Positions 8,760 to 18,185 of a stretch of DNA of 64,000 bases are shown here, piece by piece. The notes beneath the pieces are model-generated. The model saw only the letters and a list, made by a program, of their open reading frames with translations, had not been told where the DNA came from and did not search any database. Position numbers and translations under genes: made by a program. Each line of letters begins with the position of its first letter. Position 1 is the first letter of the stretch. Source of the stretch: Halopiger djelfimassiliensis (GTDB lineage: Archaea > Halobacteriota > Halobacteria > Halobacteriales > Natrialbaceae); assembly GCF_000455365.1 (NCBI RefSeq), contig NZ_HG315686.1, positions 22,712-86,711 of the forward strand. Direction: 5' to 3'.

Positions 8760-9938
8760 TCACGTCGAATCCGGCTCGGTGTTGCGAAGACACCGTTTCA
8801 GGACGTATGTTCCTCCGCCGATTCCTGCGAACGTCCCCACGACGCCGAATCCAGGGAGACCATCGCCAGCGCCGTCGGTGGTGCCGTCGTCCTGCCATTG
8901 AAGAACCGGATAGTCGTCAGGAGCGGTCTGAACCGCCCACGTTTCCTCGAAATCGAGGCCTTCCATAGCATCTCTCGCAGTCTTGCCTTGCATTTCGGCC
9001 GCCGTGAGACCAGTGACGTCACCGTCGCCCGATCCAATTCCTTCGGACTGGCCTGATGATTCGGTGTCCCAGTACCCGGCTGTCACCAGATCATCTTCAT
9101 GAGATCCAACGAAGCCGCCGATATTCTCCTCGCCAGTCACGTCGCCAGCCACCCATGACTCCGCCACCTCGCCATTGTGGTTCCACCCAACGAGGCCGCC
9201 AACGTTCCGGTTGCCAGTGATTTGGACATCACTTACAGACGACTCTCCCACCTCGCTGGGGTTGTACCCGACGAGGCCGCCGACATGCCGGTTGCCAGTG
9301 ATTTGGACGTCATTCACAGACGATTCCGTTACCTTGCCATAGTTCCCCCCGACGAGGCCGCCGACCTCCTCGTTGCCGTCAGTTATTTCGGCGATACTCA
9401 CGGATGACTCCGCCACTTCACCGGAGCTGCCGTTCGACCCAACGAGGCCGCCGACCCGCTTGTTCCCAGCAATCTCAGCGTCAGTAATAATTACATTCTT
9501 AACTGTTCCACCGTTTCCACCGAAGAACCCAACACAATTCGCTGCTGATCGTTTGATCTCCAGATCAGCGATCTCGTGGCCGTTTCCGTCGAACGTTCCG
9601 GTAAACTCGAGACCTGGGCAGATCCCACCATCACCGATCGGCTCCCATCCATCCTCGGGGTCGCCGACGTGCTCGTCGTACCCCGCCGTCTCCTCGTCGA
9701 GATCAGTCACCAGCACGTAGTCGCCATAGAGATCGTTCCGGATGGCGTTCAGGTCGTTCCAGTCTTCGATCTCGGTGGCATTTTCCTGTGTGTCCTCGTC
9801 GTCCGTGGTCGCGGCACGGACGGCCCCACCAGTGGTTCCAACGCCCAACGCGGTCCCAAACCCGGCTGCTCCGACCCCGTGGAGAACACTTCGACGGTCG
9901 ACGTGCGATATACTCGAATCAGCAGCGTCGTCGCTCAT
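8760..9938 (-). CDS. Tat-exported GLUG-repeat surface protein with a PGF-CTERM-like tail
   Basis: 392 aa. A Tat signal (VDRRSVLHGVGAAGFG, RR at 15-16) ends near VRAATTDD. Residues ~100-300 hold about six GLUG-type repeats of the form (R/H/N)VGGLVGxN, each followed by a beta-hairpin such as ESSVSDVQITGN. Such repeats build beta-helical or adhesin-like surface domains. The C-terminus GDGLPGFGVVGTFAGIGGGT, then YVLKRCLR, looks like a divergent PGF-CTERM signal for archaeosortase processing and lipid attachment. An ATG at 9938 was chosen because the reading frame upstream of it has no family features and the Tat motif sits 15 residues in. Probably monocistronic. Confidence 0.75.
   Translation of the reverse strand: MSDDAADSSISHVDRRSVLHGVGAAGFGTALGVGTTGGAVRAATTDDEDTQENATEIEDWNDLNAIRNDLYGDYVLVTDLDEETAGYDEHVGDPEDGWEPIGDGGICPGLEFTGTFDGNGHEIADLEIKRSAANCVGFFGGNGGTVKNVIITDAEIAGNKRVGGLVGSNGSSGEVAESSVSIAEITDGNEEVGGLVGGNYGKVTESSVNDVQITGNRHVGGLVGYNPSEVGESSVSDVQITGNRNVGGLVGWNHNGEVAESWVAGDVTGEENIGGFVGSHEDDLVTAGYWDTESSGQSEGIGSGDGDVTGLTAAEMQGKTARDAMEGLDFEETWAVQTAPDDYPVLQWQDDGTTDGAGDGLPGFGVVGTFAGIGGGTYVLKRCLRNTEPDST
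9150..9480. repeat. DNA-level repeats inside the GLUG gene
   Basis: The segments encoding the central GLUG units are nearly identical in DNA as well as protein. For example, TTGCCAGTGATTTGGAC recurs at about 9207 and 9291 with matching flanks. Silent positions are conserved too, which points to recent duplication or gene conversion between units. Confidence 0.65.
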
Positions 9939-10271
9939 GAATGTAATACTGCTAAGATAATTATGATAGGTGTTGCGATACGAACCGAGGGTATTTTCTC
10001 TCTGGGTGACCTGCAGTCGACCCGCTCGCACGGCTTGAGAGAGGGTTCCTTTCCCCGTGGCACAAACCATCTGCCCCCTCTGAATTGCGCCCTTCGAGGA
10101 GGCCCACGAAAAAAGCCGAACCACACTGCGTTCGGCGTCTGTTCTCACTACCATTCCACACTGAAGAATATCACGGCCCGGGGCCTTCGTATCGTCTGAG
10201 TAGCGGGACAGTCCGAAAGCGAAAAACGGACCGATCGTCAGCGGTTTCGACGCTACCCGGTCACACGGGGT
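9939..10271. other. Intergenic region between the GLUG gene and gatE
   Basis: 333 bp with no gene. It holds the gatE-side terminator at 10109-10136. Close to the GLUG gene it holds an AT-rich CATAATTATCTTAGC on the minus strand, which may be that gene's TATA region. The reading frame of the GLUG gene happens to stay open across much of it, but the encoded residues look random. Confidence 0.6.
10109..10136 (-). terminator. Intrinsic-type terminator downstream of gatE
   Basis: On the minus strand GCCGAAC (10130-10136) pairs perfectly with GTTCGGC (10115-10121) around an 8-nt loop and is followed by six T (10114-10109). It lies about 135 nt past the gatE stop codon, on the gatE strand. Confidence 0.6.
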
Positions 10272-12146
10272 TCAGGCTCGCTTCTGAATCTCCTCGCGGA
10301 GCAACTGGCTCACGAGGTCGCCGTCGGCTTTCCCGCGGAGCGCGCCCATGCACTCGCCCATGAGCCCCGAGAACGCCTGCATGCCTTCTTCTCGGACCTG
10401 CGTTTCGTTCCGTTCGACGACCTCCACGACGGCTTCGCGGACTTCTTCCTCGTCGGCCCCGCCGAGACCCGCTTCCTCGGCCGCCGCCTCGGCGGTCAGG
10501 TCGGGATCCTTCGCGAGCGCCGTCAGGAGGTCCGGCACGCCTTCGTTCGGCAGGTCGCCGTTCTCGACCATCTCGAGGGTCTCCGCGAGGTGGTCGTCCG
10601 TCAGGTTCTCGACGGTCACCTCGTCCCGCCGCAGTTCCGTCAGGGTCGATTCCAGCGTCGTCGCGGCCAGCGTCGGGTCGATCCCGTCGGCGACGACGTC
10701 CTCGAACAGCGGCATATACTCGCCGTAGGCGACCTGTTCGGCCAGTCCCGCGTCGAGTCCGTACTCGTCCTGGTAGCGGTCGACCTTCTCGGTCAGCAAC
10801 TCGGGTTCGGGCACGTCGCTCGGATCCGGTTCCACCGGCGGGACGTCCGTCTCGGGGTACATCCGCGCCGCACCGGGAAGCGGCCGCAGGTAGCGGGTCG
10901 TTCCGTCGTCGTTCGCGCCGCGGGTCTCCTCGGGGACGCCCTCGAACGCGGTTTCGGCCCGCTCGGCGGCGGCTTCGATCGCGGCCTCGGCGACGTCCGT
11001 GTCGTCGGCGACGATGGCGACGGCGTCCTCCGAACCGGTGCCGACCGCCTCGTGCAGCGCCGCGACCTCGTCTTCGGTGACGCCGTAGGCGGGCAACTCG
11101 TCCGTATGGAAGATGCCGCCAGCGCCGTGGCGTTTCGCGTGGTCGGAAAGTTCCGTCCCGAGACGGCGGTCCGGCGCGATCTCGCGGCCGACGAGACCGT
11201 CGAAGCCGTAGAGGGGGACGGCCATCACGGTGCCTCCCGCGTTCAACGCACCGGCGATAACGCCGCTGTCGGTGTCCTCGAACACGCCGGTCACGTCCTG
11301 TACCTCGCCAACCGATCCGTCGCGGTCCCGTAGCTCCTCGGCGATCTCGACCAGTTCGACCTGCCGGGCGACCTCGTTGCGGACGATGTCGTCGATGTCG
11401 TCCAAGCTCTGGACGCCCTTGATCTCGACGCGAGCGCCCTCCTCGATCGAGACGTTGACGTCCTGTCGGATCGTCCCGAGACCGCGCTTGACTTTCCCCG
11501 TCGAGCGAAGCAGCATGCCGATGCGTTCGGCGGCCTCGAGTGCCTGGTCGGGCGTCGAGATGTCCGGACTCGTCCCGATCTCGACCAGCGGAATCCCGAG
11601 CCGATCGAGGCTATAGCGGACGCCGTCGTCGGTTTCCGCGACGCGCTGGGCGCTTTCCTCCTCGAGCATGAGGTCCTCGATGCCGACCGGCCCGTCGCTG
11701 GTCTCGATCTCGCCGTCGGTCGCGATCAACGTCGAGCGCTGGAACCCCGACGTGTTGGAGCCGTCAACGACGATCTTTCGCATGACGTGGGCCTGATCGA
11801 CTGGCTCCATATCGAGCAGCTGGGCGATCTCGAGCGTCGTTTCGAGGGCCTCGGCGTCGAGTTGGTGGGGCGGCTCGTCGTCTTCCTCGACCAGACAGGT
11901 CGAATCGTACGCGAGGTACTCGAACTCGCGGTCGACCTTGCTCTCCTCGAGGGCGGCCTCGTCGATCTCGCCCAGTTCGCTTCGGGTCGGATGGAGGTAC
12001 CGCGTGAACGTCCGCGTCGACTCCTCGGGTTCGCGAAGGGTGGTCGGACACTGACAGAACAGCTTCGTCGCCGTCTCGAGTTGCTGGTGGATCTCCAGCC
12101 CGGCGACGAGTCCGAGCTCGTCGTAGTCGTACTCGGTTTCGGTCAT
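10272..12146 (-). CDS. gatE: Glutamyl-tRNA(Gln) amidotransferase subunit E
   Basis: 624 aa, the usual size for archaeal GatE. The N-terminal cradle domain has the family signature GLEIHQQL (16-23) followed by LFCQCPTTL. It then reads EFEYLAYDSTCLVEEDDEPP and, further on, HVMRKIVVDGSNTSGFQRS. The AspRS-like insert region separates it from GatB. The C-terminal helical tail (about 480-624) ends in the YqeY-like LLREEIQKRA. With GatD it converts Glu-tRNA(Gln) to Gln-tRNA(Gln); gatD is not in this window. Note that gatC and gatA, which belong to the other (GatCAB) enzyme, lie at 62-63.6 kb. Confidence 0.95.
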   Translation of the reverse strand: MTETEYDYDELGLVAGLEIHQQLETATKLFCQCPTTLREPEESTRTFTRYLHPTRSELGEIDEAALEESKVDREFEYLAYDSTCLVEEDDEPPHQLDAEALETTLEIAQLLDMEPVDQAHVMRKIVVDGSNTSGFQRSTLIATDGEIETSDGPVGIEDLMLEEESAQRVAETDDGVRYSLDRLGIPLVEIGTSPDISTPDQALEAAERIGMLLRSTGKVKRGLGTIRQDVNVSIEEGARVEIKGVQSLDDIDDIVRNEVARQVELVEIAEELRDRDGSVGEVQDVTGVFEDTDSGVIAGALNAGGTVMAVPLYGFDGLVGREIAPDRRLGTELSDHAKRHGAGGIFHTDELPAYGVTEDEVAALHEAVGTGSEDAVAIVADDTDVAEAAIEAAAERAETAFEGVPEETRGANDDGTTRYLRPLPGAARMYPETDVPPVEPDPSDVPEPELLTEKVDRYQDEYGLDAGLAEQVAYGEYMPLFEDVVADGIDPTLAATTLESTLTELRRDEVTVENLTDDHLAETLEMVENGDLPNEGVPDLLTALAKDPDLTAEAAAEEAGLGGADEEEVREAVVEVVERNETQVREEGMQAFSGLMGECMGALRGKADGDLVSQLLREEIQKRA

Positions 12147-12211
12147 TGACGGCCACTCGGTGGCGGAGGGGTAAAAAACCGTCCAGTCCGGGTTCGGACG
12201 CAGGCGTCCGG

Positions 12212-12748
12212 CTAGTCGTCCATCGACAGGTCGAACCCACCCTCGAACACGACGTCGCCGCGCATCGTCTCCGGATGATACTCGCAGTAGTACTCGGCCG
12301 CGTCCTCGCTCGCCTCGAAGGTCATCGAAACGGCCTCTCCCGCCGTCTCCGACGAGTCGGACTCCTCGAGTTCCTCGCCGTCCGCCGACTCGACGATCAG
12401 TTCGTGTTCCGCGCCGTCGACGTTGATCCAGACGAGTTCGTACTCCCGGCCGGCCTCGAGGTTCAACGGCGGATTCTCCTCGCCTTCGATCTCCGCCGGC
12501 GCGATGCCGTACCAGTACTCGGTTCGACCGGCGAGGATGATCGACAGGCGGTCGCCGTCACCCGCTGTTCCGGAGCCATCGGTCTCACTCCCGTCGGACC
12601 CGTGGTGCTCGTTGTGATGCCCGTCATCGTGGTGGGTTCCGTCTCCGTCGTCACCTTGAGCGCCTGCAGTGCCTGCGATCCCGGCAGTCGCGGCTATCGC
12701 ACCGACACGTTTCATCGCCGTTCGCCGAGTGTGTCCGGGTTCGTTCAT
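12212..12748 (-). CDS. Exported cupredoxin (blue-copper) protein
   Basis: 178 aa from the ATG at 12748; an ATG 18 bp further upstream is also possible. The leader HTRRTAMKRVGAIAATAG is Tat-like. A His-rich stretch (about 38-50: GDGTHHDDGHHNEHHG) follows, then a cupredoxin domain with likely type 1 copper ligands His115 (GAEHELIV), Cys155, His158 and Met162 (YYCEYHPETM). Such proteins carry electrons or handle copper outside the membrane. It lies 65 bp upstream of gatE on the same strand but has no obvious functional tie to it. Confidence 0.8.
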   Translation of the reverse strand: MNEPGHTRRTAMKRVGAIAATAGIAGTAGAQGDDGDGTHHDDGHHNEHHGSDGSETDGSGTAGDGDRLSIILAGRTEYWYGIAPAEIEGEENPPLNLEAGREYELVWINVDGAEHELIVESADGEELEESDSSETAGEAVSMTFEASEDAAEYYCEYHPETMRGDVVFEGGFDLSMDD

Positions 12749-12927
12749 ACGACTCGCTCGAGGCACCGGTCGAAGAAAAACACGAACGTTCGTTTCTCGC
12801 CCCAGACTGACATTGAGAGCCGAACCGGCTGGCCCCAGTCGCTACCCCCGAATGGAATCGATTCGCGGTTTCCGTAGCGGACTATTACGCCCACTCGAGC
12901 GCTTCGAGCCGTCGCGAAGTGATGTTT

Positions 12928-14208
12928 TCAACCGCGTCGTTCCCCCGTCGAGCCGACCGTCGTCGGCTGTGACCGGCTCTCGACCGCGTTGCCGACCGTG
13001 TCGAGTACCGTCTCCGGTGTCACCTCGGGCACCGTCTCCGGCGTCGTTTCGAGCGCCGTTGACTCGTCGACCCGCTCGAGTATCGTTCCGCCGACTCCGT
13101 CGCGGTCGACACAGACGGCCACGTCGGCTTTGCGAACCAATCGTTCGGCTGTCGTCCGTGCCCCGGCGGAGAGCGGTTCGAACGGCTCGACTGCGAGCGC
13201 ATCGACGCCGAGCGAGCCAGCGGTTTCGGCCGCCATCCCCCCGTCCGGAACCGGCCCGAGAGTGGGTTCGATTCCGGCTGCCTCGAGTCGAGCAACGACG
13301 CCAACGGCGGCGCTCCCCGTGCCGAAAACGTGAACCCTGTTCGGAAGCCGGTCCGTCTCGCGGCCGTCTCCGAGCGCGGTCACCGTCTCGGTCCCCGTGA
13401 CCGGGTTCGCCAGCACGACCGCGTTCGCGCCGAAGGCATCGGCGAGCGCCTCCCCCGTCATCACCGTCGACGGCGGTCCCGACCGATCGATCGACCCGTC
13501 GGCGAGCAACGCCAGCCGATCGCAGTACCGGGCGGCAAGCTCGAGGTCGTGGATCGCCGCCACGACCGTCTTCCCCTCGTCGACCAGCCGGCGGACTAGC
13601 TCGAGCGTTCCGATCTGGTGGTTGACGTCGAGGTTCGCGGTCGGCTCGTCGAGCACTAGGACGGGCGTCTCCTGTGCGATGGCGCGAGCGAGCACGACCC
13701 GCTGTCGCTGGCCGCCGCTTACCTCGTCGATCGGCCGGTCGGCCAGATCGGCCGTCCGGGTTCGCTCGAGGGCCGACTCGACTGCGGCCCGGTCGGCCGC
13801 CGTCGGCGAGGAGAACCGCGACCGATGGGGGTGGCGACCCATCTCCACGACGTCGCGGACGGGGAAGGAAAACGACAGCGTCGTGTCCTGTGGCACGGTC
13901 GCCACGAGCCGACTCGAGGTCCGCGACGAGACCCCGTGGATCTCCACGCCGTCGACCTCGACGGTACCCGAATCCGGATCGAGCGCGCCGCTGATTGCCC
14001 GTAACAGCGTCGTTTTCCCGGCCCCGTTGGGACCGACGAGGCCGACGAACTCGCCGGCCTTGACGGTCAGTGAAACGCCCTCGAGCACCGAGAGGTCCCC
14101 GAACGACAGCGAGAGGTCGTCGACGGTGATCGTCGCCGGTTCGGGGGCCGACGGCTCGGCGTCGGGTGCTGACCTGCGGTCGTCGTCGGGCCGATCGGCC
14201 CCCGTCAC
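12928..14208 (-). CDS. btuD: Vitamin B12 ABC transporter ATPase with a C-terminal extension
   Basis: 426 aa. The ABC domain has Walker A GPNGAGKT (59-66), Q-loop Q107, signature SGGQR (164-168), Walker B VLVLDEP (183-189) and switch His220. It is of the FecE/BtuD type. About 160 residues beyond the ABC core (265-426) form an extra domain beginning [21 protein letters not shown], absent from bacterial BtuD, with a Thr/Glu/Pro-rich tail. The GTG start at 14208 overlaps the btuC stop by 4 bp (GTGA), so the two are translationally coupled. It powers cobalamin uptake through BtuC; another corrinoid or iron chelate as substrate cannot be excluded. Confidence 0.85.
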   Translation of the reverse strand: MTGADRPDDDRRSAPDAEPSAPEPATITVDDLSLSFGDLSVLEGVSLTVKAGEFVGLVGPNGAGKTTLLRAISGALDPDSGTVEVDGVEIHGVSSRTSSRLVATVPQDTTLSFSFPVRDVVEMGRHPHRSRFSSPTAADRAAVESALERTRTADLADRPIDEVSGGQRQRVVLARAIAQETPVLVLDEPTANLDVNHQIGTLELVRRLVDEGKTVVAAIHDLELAARYCDRLALLADGSIDRSGPPSTVMTGEALADAFGANAVVLANPVTGTETVTALGDGRETDRLPNRVHVFGTGSAAVGVVARLEAAGIEPTLGPVPDGGMAAETAGSLGVDALAVEPFEPLSAGARTTAERLVRKADVAVCVDRDGVGGTILERVDESTALETTPETVPEVTPETVLDTVGNAVESRSQPTTVGSTGERRG

Positions 14209-15302
14209 AGCGAGTGCACCTCCCGGCGGACGAGCAGGAACAGGAAAAACGGGGCTCCGAACGCCGCCGTCACGATGCCGACCGGGACGACCGCCGGGCC
14301 GATCCGAGCGATCGTATCGGTCACGACCAGAAACGACGCCCCGGCGATCGCGCTGGTCGGCAACAGGATTCGGTGGTCGGGTCCGACGACCAGCCGCATG
14401 ATATGCGGGACGACGAGGCCGACGAAGCCGATAACGCCCGCGACCGCGACCCCGGCGGCGGTGACGACGCTCGCAAGCGCGAGCAGAAGGAGTTTGGTCC
14501 GTTCGACTTCGACGCCGAGGTGGTGAGCGTCCTCCTCCCCGAGCAACAGGACGTTCAGATCACGTGTAAACGCACAGAGGACGAGCACGCCGCCGAGTGC
14601 GATCGGCAACGCGAACCGGACGTCGCTCCACTGGCTGTCGTTGAGATGGCCCATCAGCCAGAAGACGGCCTCCCTGAGCGAGTCGCCGCTGTGGACGAGC
14701 ATATACGAGATCATCGCGCCGAGAAAGGCCTGGACGGCGACGCCGGCGAGCAACAGCGTTGCGACCGGCGTTCGGCCCCCCTCGGTCGCGATCGCGTAGA
14801 CGAGAAACGCCGTCGCCAGCGCGCCGACGAACGCGGAGAGTTGCAGGCTTCCGAACGGGACCAGCGCGGGAAACGCGATCGCGGCGACCGCACCGGCGGC
14901 GGCACCCGAGGAGACGCCGATGATCGACGGATCGGCGAGCGGGTTCCGAAAGAACCCCTGCATGACCGTTCCCGCGGCGGCCAGCGCGAACCCGACCGTC
15001 GCCGCCAGCGCGATCCGCGGCAATCTGATGTCCGCGACGATGGCCTGTCTGGTCTCGGGGACGTCGAACGAAAAGACCGGTGCGTACTCGAGCGCGGGCA
15101 CCGGAACGGCGACACCGAGCACTGGAACCGACGCACTCGAGACGGTCACGCCGGCGGGAACGACGATCGCGTTCAGCGTCGCCATCGCGACGGTCGCGAG
15201 GTCGATCCTGACCGGGCCGAGTGCGGCGCTTGTGAGAACGACGGCGAGCAGTACGACGAGCAACCCCGCCGACCACGCCGCCGTCCGGGCCGGCCGGTAC
15301 AT
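14205..15302 (-). CDS. btuC: Vitamin B12 ABC transporter permease
   Basis: 365 aa, FecCD family, about ten membrane segments. Family motifs include [40 protein letters not shown] and, near the C-terminus, [13 protein letters not shown]. The start at 15302 ([10 protein letters not shown]) is set by the promoter element at 15328; the open frame further upstream only mirrors btuF. It is followed directly by btuD with a 4-bp overlap. It forms the membrane channel that receives substrate from BtuF. Confidence 0.9.
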   Translation of the reverse strand: MYRPARTAAWSAGLLVVLLAVVLTSAALGPVRIDLATVAMATLNAIVVPAGVTVSSASVPVLGVAVPVPALEYAPVFSFDVPETRQAIVADIRLPRIALAATVGFALAAAGTVMQGFFRNPLADPSIIGVSSGAAAGAVAAIAFPALVPFGSLQLSAFVGALATAFLVYAIATEGGRTPVATLLLAGVAVQAFLGAMISYMLVHSGDSLREAVFWLMGHLNDSQWSDVRFALPIALGGVLVLCAFTRDLNVLLLGEEDAHHLGVEVERTKLLLLALASVVTAAGVAVAGVIGFVGLVVPHIMRLVVGPDHRILLPTSAIAGASFLVVTDTIARIGPAVVPVGIVTAAFGAPFFLFLLVRREVHSL

Positions 15303-15327
15303 ACACGCCAACCTAGCTTGCAGTAGG

Positions 15328-15337
15328 CAAATATTTG
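15328..15337. promoter_or_regulatory. Palindromic TATA element shared by btuC and btuF
   Basis: CAAATATTTG is a perfect palindrome whose centre (15332.5) is exactly 30.5 bp from the btuC start codon (15302) and 30.5 bp from the btuF start codon (15363). It is the only AT-rich stretch in the 60-bp gap, so it probably serves as TATA box in both directions. Confidence 0.65.
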
Positions 15338-15362
15338 TTGACGTACGGTGGAGGTCAACCCG

Positions 15363-16424
15363 ATGCGAAGACACGTTTCCGTCCTTCTGGCAGCGTTGCT
15401 CGTCGTTTCGTCGTTCGCTCCCGTCGCAACTGCCCAGTCGGACGACGAGCCCGGATCGACCGTCGAGTGTGCGTTCCCGCTCGAGGTGACCGACGCCACG
15501 GGCGAGACGATCACGCTCGAGGAGGCACCCGAGTCGGTCGTGGCGCTCCAGCCGAGCGACGCCCAGACGATGTTCGAGATCGGTGCCGAGGACCGTCTCG
15601 TCGGCATGCCCGACAACCCGGCGACGAGCGGTCTCGAGAGCGGCGATCGAACTGCCGTGACCGATGGCTACGAGGTGCTCTCCGAGCGGGTGGTCGACCT
15701 CGATCCGGATCTCGTGTTGGCCGCCAACGTAACGCGGGACGGGACCATCGACCAGCTTCGTAGTGCCGGACTCACCGTCTATCACTTCGCGGACGCCGAG
15801 TCGCTCGCGGACGTCCGCGAAAACGTAGCGACGACCGGTCGGCTCACCGACGAGTGCGACGGGGCCGCCGAAACGATCGACTGGATGGACGAGCAACTCG
15901 GGATCGTCGAACGGGCGCTCGAGGGCGAGGACCGACCGCTGGCGTACTACGCGATGGGTGACGACGGGCAGACGGCCGGTACCGAGACGTTCATCCACGA
16001 GGTCCTGACGACCGCCGGCGTCGAGAACGTCGCCGAGCGGGCGGGCATCTCCTCATGGGAGCAGCTCAACCCCGAAACGGTCGTCGACGAGAACCCAGAC
16101 TGGATCATCTACCCGGACCACAGGGACGAACCGCCGATTCCGGCTTCGGTCGAGGCGACGACAGCCTATCGGGACGATAACGTCCTCGCGGTCGACGCGA
16201 ACCGGATCAGCCAGCCCGCGCCGCAGGTCGTCTCCGCCGTCGTCGAAATCGTCGAGACGATCCACCCCGATGCCTACGAGCAGGCCAGTGCGGACCTCGA
16301 GACGACCGACGCCGGCGACGAGCGGGGCGACGCCGAAGGTGGCGAGAACGCGATCCCCGGATTCGGGGTCCCCGCCGCCGTCGTCGCCCTGCTGGCCGTC
16401 GGGTTCGTCGCACGGCGGCGATAA
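15363..16424 (+). CDS. btuF: Vitamin B12 ABC transporter substrate-binding protein, PGF-CTERM anchored
   Basis: 353 aa. A Sec-type signal [18 protein letters not shown] is followed by a periplasmic-binding fold of the BtuF/FecB class: [20 protein letters not shown] near the N-terminus, [12 protein letters not shown] in the middle, and [18 protein letters not shown] later. After an acidic linker the C-terminus reads [18 protein letters not shown] then ARRR, a textbook PGF-CTERM signal, so the mature protein is likely cut and lipid-anchored by archaeosortase. A GGAGGT lies eight bases before the ATG, but if the shared TATA is used the transcript may start too close to include it. Divergent from btuC-btuD. 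Confidence 0.9.
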   Translation: MRRHVSVLLAALLVVSSFAPVATAQSDDEPGSTVECAFPLEVTDATGETITLEEAPESVVALQPSDAQTMFEIGAEDRLVGMPDNPATSGLESGDRTAVTDGYEVLSERVVDLDPDLVLAANVTRDGTIDQLRSAGLTVYHFADAESLADVRENVATTGRLTDECDGAAETIDWMDEQLGIVERALEGEDRPLAYYAMGDDGQTAGTETFIHEVLTTAGVENVAERAGISSWEQLNPETVVDENPDWIIYPDHRDEPPIPASVEATTAYRDDNVLAVDANRISQPAPQVVSAVVEIVETIHPDAYEQASADLETTDAGDERGDAEGGENAIPGFGVPAAVVALLAVGFVARRR

Positions 16425-16542
16425 CCCGAACTCGGCCGCCGGCAACGGTTCTACGCGACGTTCGACTCGACTCCAGTCCCTCGTTTCGGCTGATCGTCTC
16501 GCTTTGAAAAGCGTTTACTCGCCTGACCTCCCAGGAAAGCGC

Positions 16543-16824
16543 ATGGTCGAGAACGTCATCTGGCCCGCCTATCTCGACGCGAGCCTCTCGCGGTCGGAGG
16601 GCCGACGCGTGTCCGAGGATCTGGCGGTCGAGGAACCGACGGTCGACGAGATCGCAAAGGCAGTCCAGCAGATCGGCTACGACGCCACGATCGAGCGGGA
16701 CAAAGCCTACTCCCGGGAGCACTGGGCCGACCGCGGCCGGGTCGTCGTCCGCGGGGCCGACGACTCGACGAAAAACGACCTCGTCCAGGCCGTCGCGGCG
16801 TACGTCGTCGCGATGCGCGAGTGA
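16543..16824 (+). CDS. srp19: Signal recognition particle 19 kDa protein
   Basis: 93 aa, typical archaeal SRP19. It starts [20 protein letters not shown], continues with GRRV, and ends with [20 protein letters not shown]. It binds the 7S RNA and helps SRP54 assemble at the membrane-targeting particle. It runs straight into gar1. Confidence 0.92.
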   Translation: MVENVIWPAYLDASLSRSEGRRVSEDLAVEEPTVDEIAKAVQQIGYDATIERDKAYSREHWADRGRVVVRGADDSTKNDLVQAVAAYVVAMRE

Positions 16825-16829
16825 GCCCG

Positions 16830-17081
16830 ATGCGTCGGATCGGCGGGGTCGTCCGCACCGCACAGGGCCTTGCAGTCCTGCGGGCGGACGCCCCGGACGA
16901 CGACCGCGGAACCGATCGGTACCGCGACGAGATCGGGACCGTCGTCCTCGACGATTCGCTCGAGGAGGTCGGCCGGGTCGTGGACGTGTTCGGCCCGGTC
17001 GCCGAACCCTATCTGGCGGTGACCCCGGACGACGACGTCCACCTGCCGTCGCTCGTCGGTGCGACACTGTACGCACGGTAG
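16830..17081 (+). CDS. gar1: H/ACA ribonucleoprotein subunit Gar1
   Basis: 83 aa. A small beta-barrel with MRRIGGVVRTAQGLAVLRAD at the start, IGTVVLDDSLEEVGRVVDVF in the middle and YLAVTPDDDVHLPSLVGATL near the end, the Gar1 pattern. It partners Cbf5, Nop10 and L7Ae in guide-directed pseudouridylation. An alternative GTG start at 16821 overlaps the srp19 stop; I prefer the ATG because homologues begin MRRxGxVVRTAQG. Gene pair srp19-gar1 is common in haloarchaea. Confidence 0.9.
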   Translation: MRRIGGVVRTAQGLAVLRADAPDDDRGTDRYRDEIGTVVLDDSLEEVGRVVDVFGPVAEPYLAVTPDDDVHLPSLVGATLYAR

Positions 17082-17159
17082 GTTCGATCGACGCCGACGC
17101 GAGGACGGTTCTCGAGCGGTAACAAAAGCACCATAGGAACGGGGTGCAAACGGCGCGCT

Positions 17160-18185
17160 ATGAACGATCGGACGCGGGTTTTCCTCGCCGTCGGGCTAAC
17201 AGTACTGCTGTTTCTCGGCGTGCAGCTCGGTGCGCTTGCACTGATCGAGCCGTTCCACGAATCGGAACGGCAGGCCGTCGAGAACCCGGACGACCCGACG
17301 AACAGCATCATCTACTTTGGGATCATCCTCGTCGCGACCGCGCTCATGCTCGCGGCGTTCAAATACGACCTCCAGTGGCTCATCCGCGCGCTCATCGTCG
17401 GCGTCAGCGTGATGCTCGCGTGGTTCGTCTTCTCGGAGTTCGTGCCATCCGTCCTCACGGTCGGTGGGGTAAACGCCGCCGCCGCCCTCGCCGCCGCCGG
17501 CGTCGGGGCCGCGCTGCTGTGGTATCCCGAGTGGTACGTCATCGACGGGACGGGAGTGTTGATGGGGGCAGGGGCCGCCGCCCTCTTCGGGATCAGCTTC
17601 GGGCTTCTCCCGGCGATCCTGTTGCTGGGCGTGCTCGCCGTCTACGACGCGATCAGCGTGTACGGCACCGAACACATGCTCGATCTCGCCGAGGGCGTGA
17701 TGGATCTCAAGATTCCCGTCGTGCTCGTGGTCCCGACGACGCTTTCGTACTCGTATCTCGCCCCGAACAGCGGGGCGGACACGCTCGAGGACGAAACCGC
17801 GACCGATGGGGACGGACAGTCGGATCCGAACGCAAACGCCGATTCCGCCTCGAACGCGACCGAAACCGACGACGAACAGGACGGCTCCCTCGATCGGGAC
17901 GCCCTGTTCATCGGCCTCGGTGACGCGGTCATTCCGACGATTCTGGTCGTGAGCGCGGCCTTTTTCCTCGAGGCCGGCACGCTTTCGGTTCCGATACTCA
18001 CGGTGAACCTGCCGGCACTGGGTGCGTTGCTCGGGACGATCGCCGGACTGATCGTGCTCATGTATATGGTTCTCGAAGGGCGGGCACACGCGGGGCTGCC
18101 GCTGCTCAACGGCGGTGCGATCGGCGGCTATCTGCTCGGTGCGGTCGCGAGCGGTCTCTCCGTTGTGAGTGCACTGGGCCTCTAG
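17160..18185 (+). CDS. Presenilin-like intramembrane aspartyl protease (PSH)
   Basis: 341 aa, about nine membrane segments. The two catalytic aspartates are visible: YD at 162-163 and GLGD at 252-255. A degenerate PAL-type motif, GLPLLN, lies at 312-317. An acidic Asp/Asn/Glu-rich loop (205-243) separates the two halves, as in presenilin and signal peptide peptidase. It cleaves proteins within the membrane. It follows gar1 by 78 bp on the same strand, and overlaps the convergent lipoprotein gene at its stop codon. Confidence 0.9.
   Translation: MNDRTRVFLAVGLTVLLFLGVQLGALALIEPFHESERQAVENPDDPTNSIIYFGIILVATALMLAAFKYDLQWLIRALIVGVSVMLAWFVFSEFVPSVLTVGGVNAAAALAAAGVGAALLWYPEWYVIDGTGVLMGAGAAALFGISFGLLPAILLLGVLAVYDAISVYGTEHMLDLAEGVMDLKIPVVLVVPTTLSYSYLAPNSGADTLEDETATDGDGQSDPNANADSASNATETDDEQDGSLDRDALFIGLGDAVIPTILVVSAAFFLEAGTLSVPILTVNLPALGALLGTIAGLIVLMYMVLEGRAHAGLPLLNGGAIGGYLLGAVASGLSVVSALGL

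Noticed and set aside
9150..9480. Regular repeats considered as a CRISPR array
   Set aside because: The repeats are in frame, encode GLUG units and have no constant-length unique spacers.
14166..15326. 386-codon plus-strand frame opposite btuC
   Set aside because: Antisense to a clear permease and made mostly of Arg, Asp and Gln; a typical shadow in GC-rich DNA.
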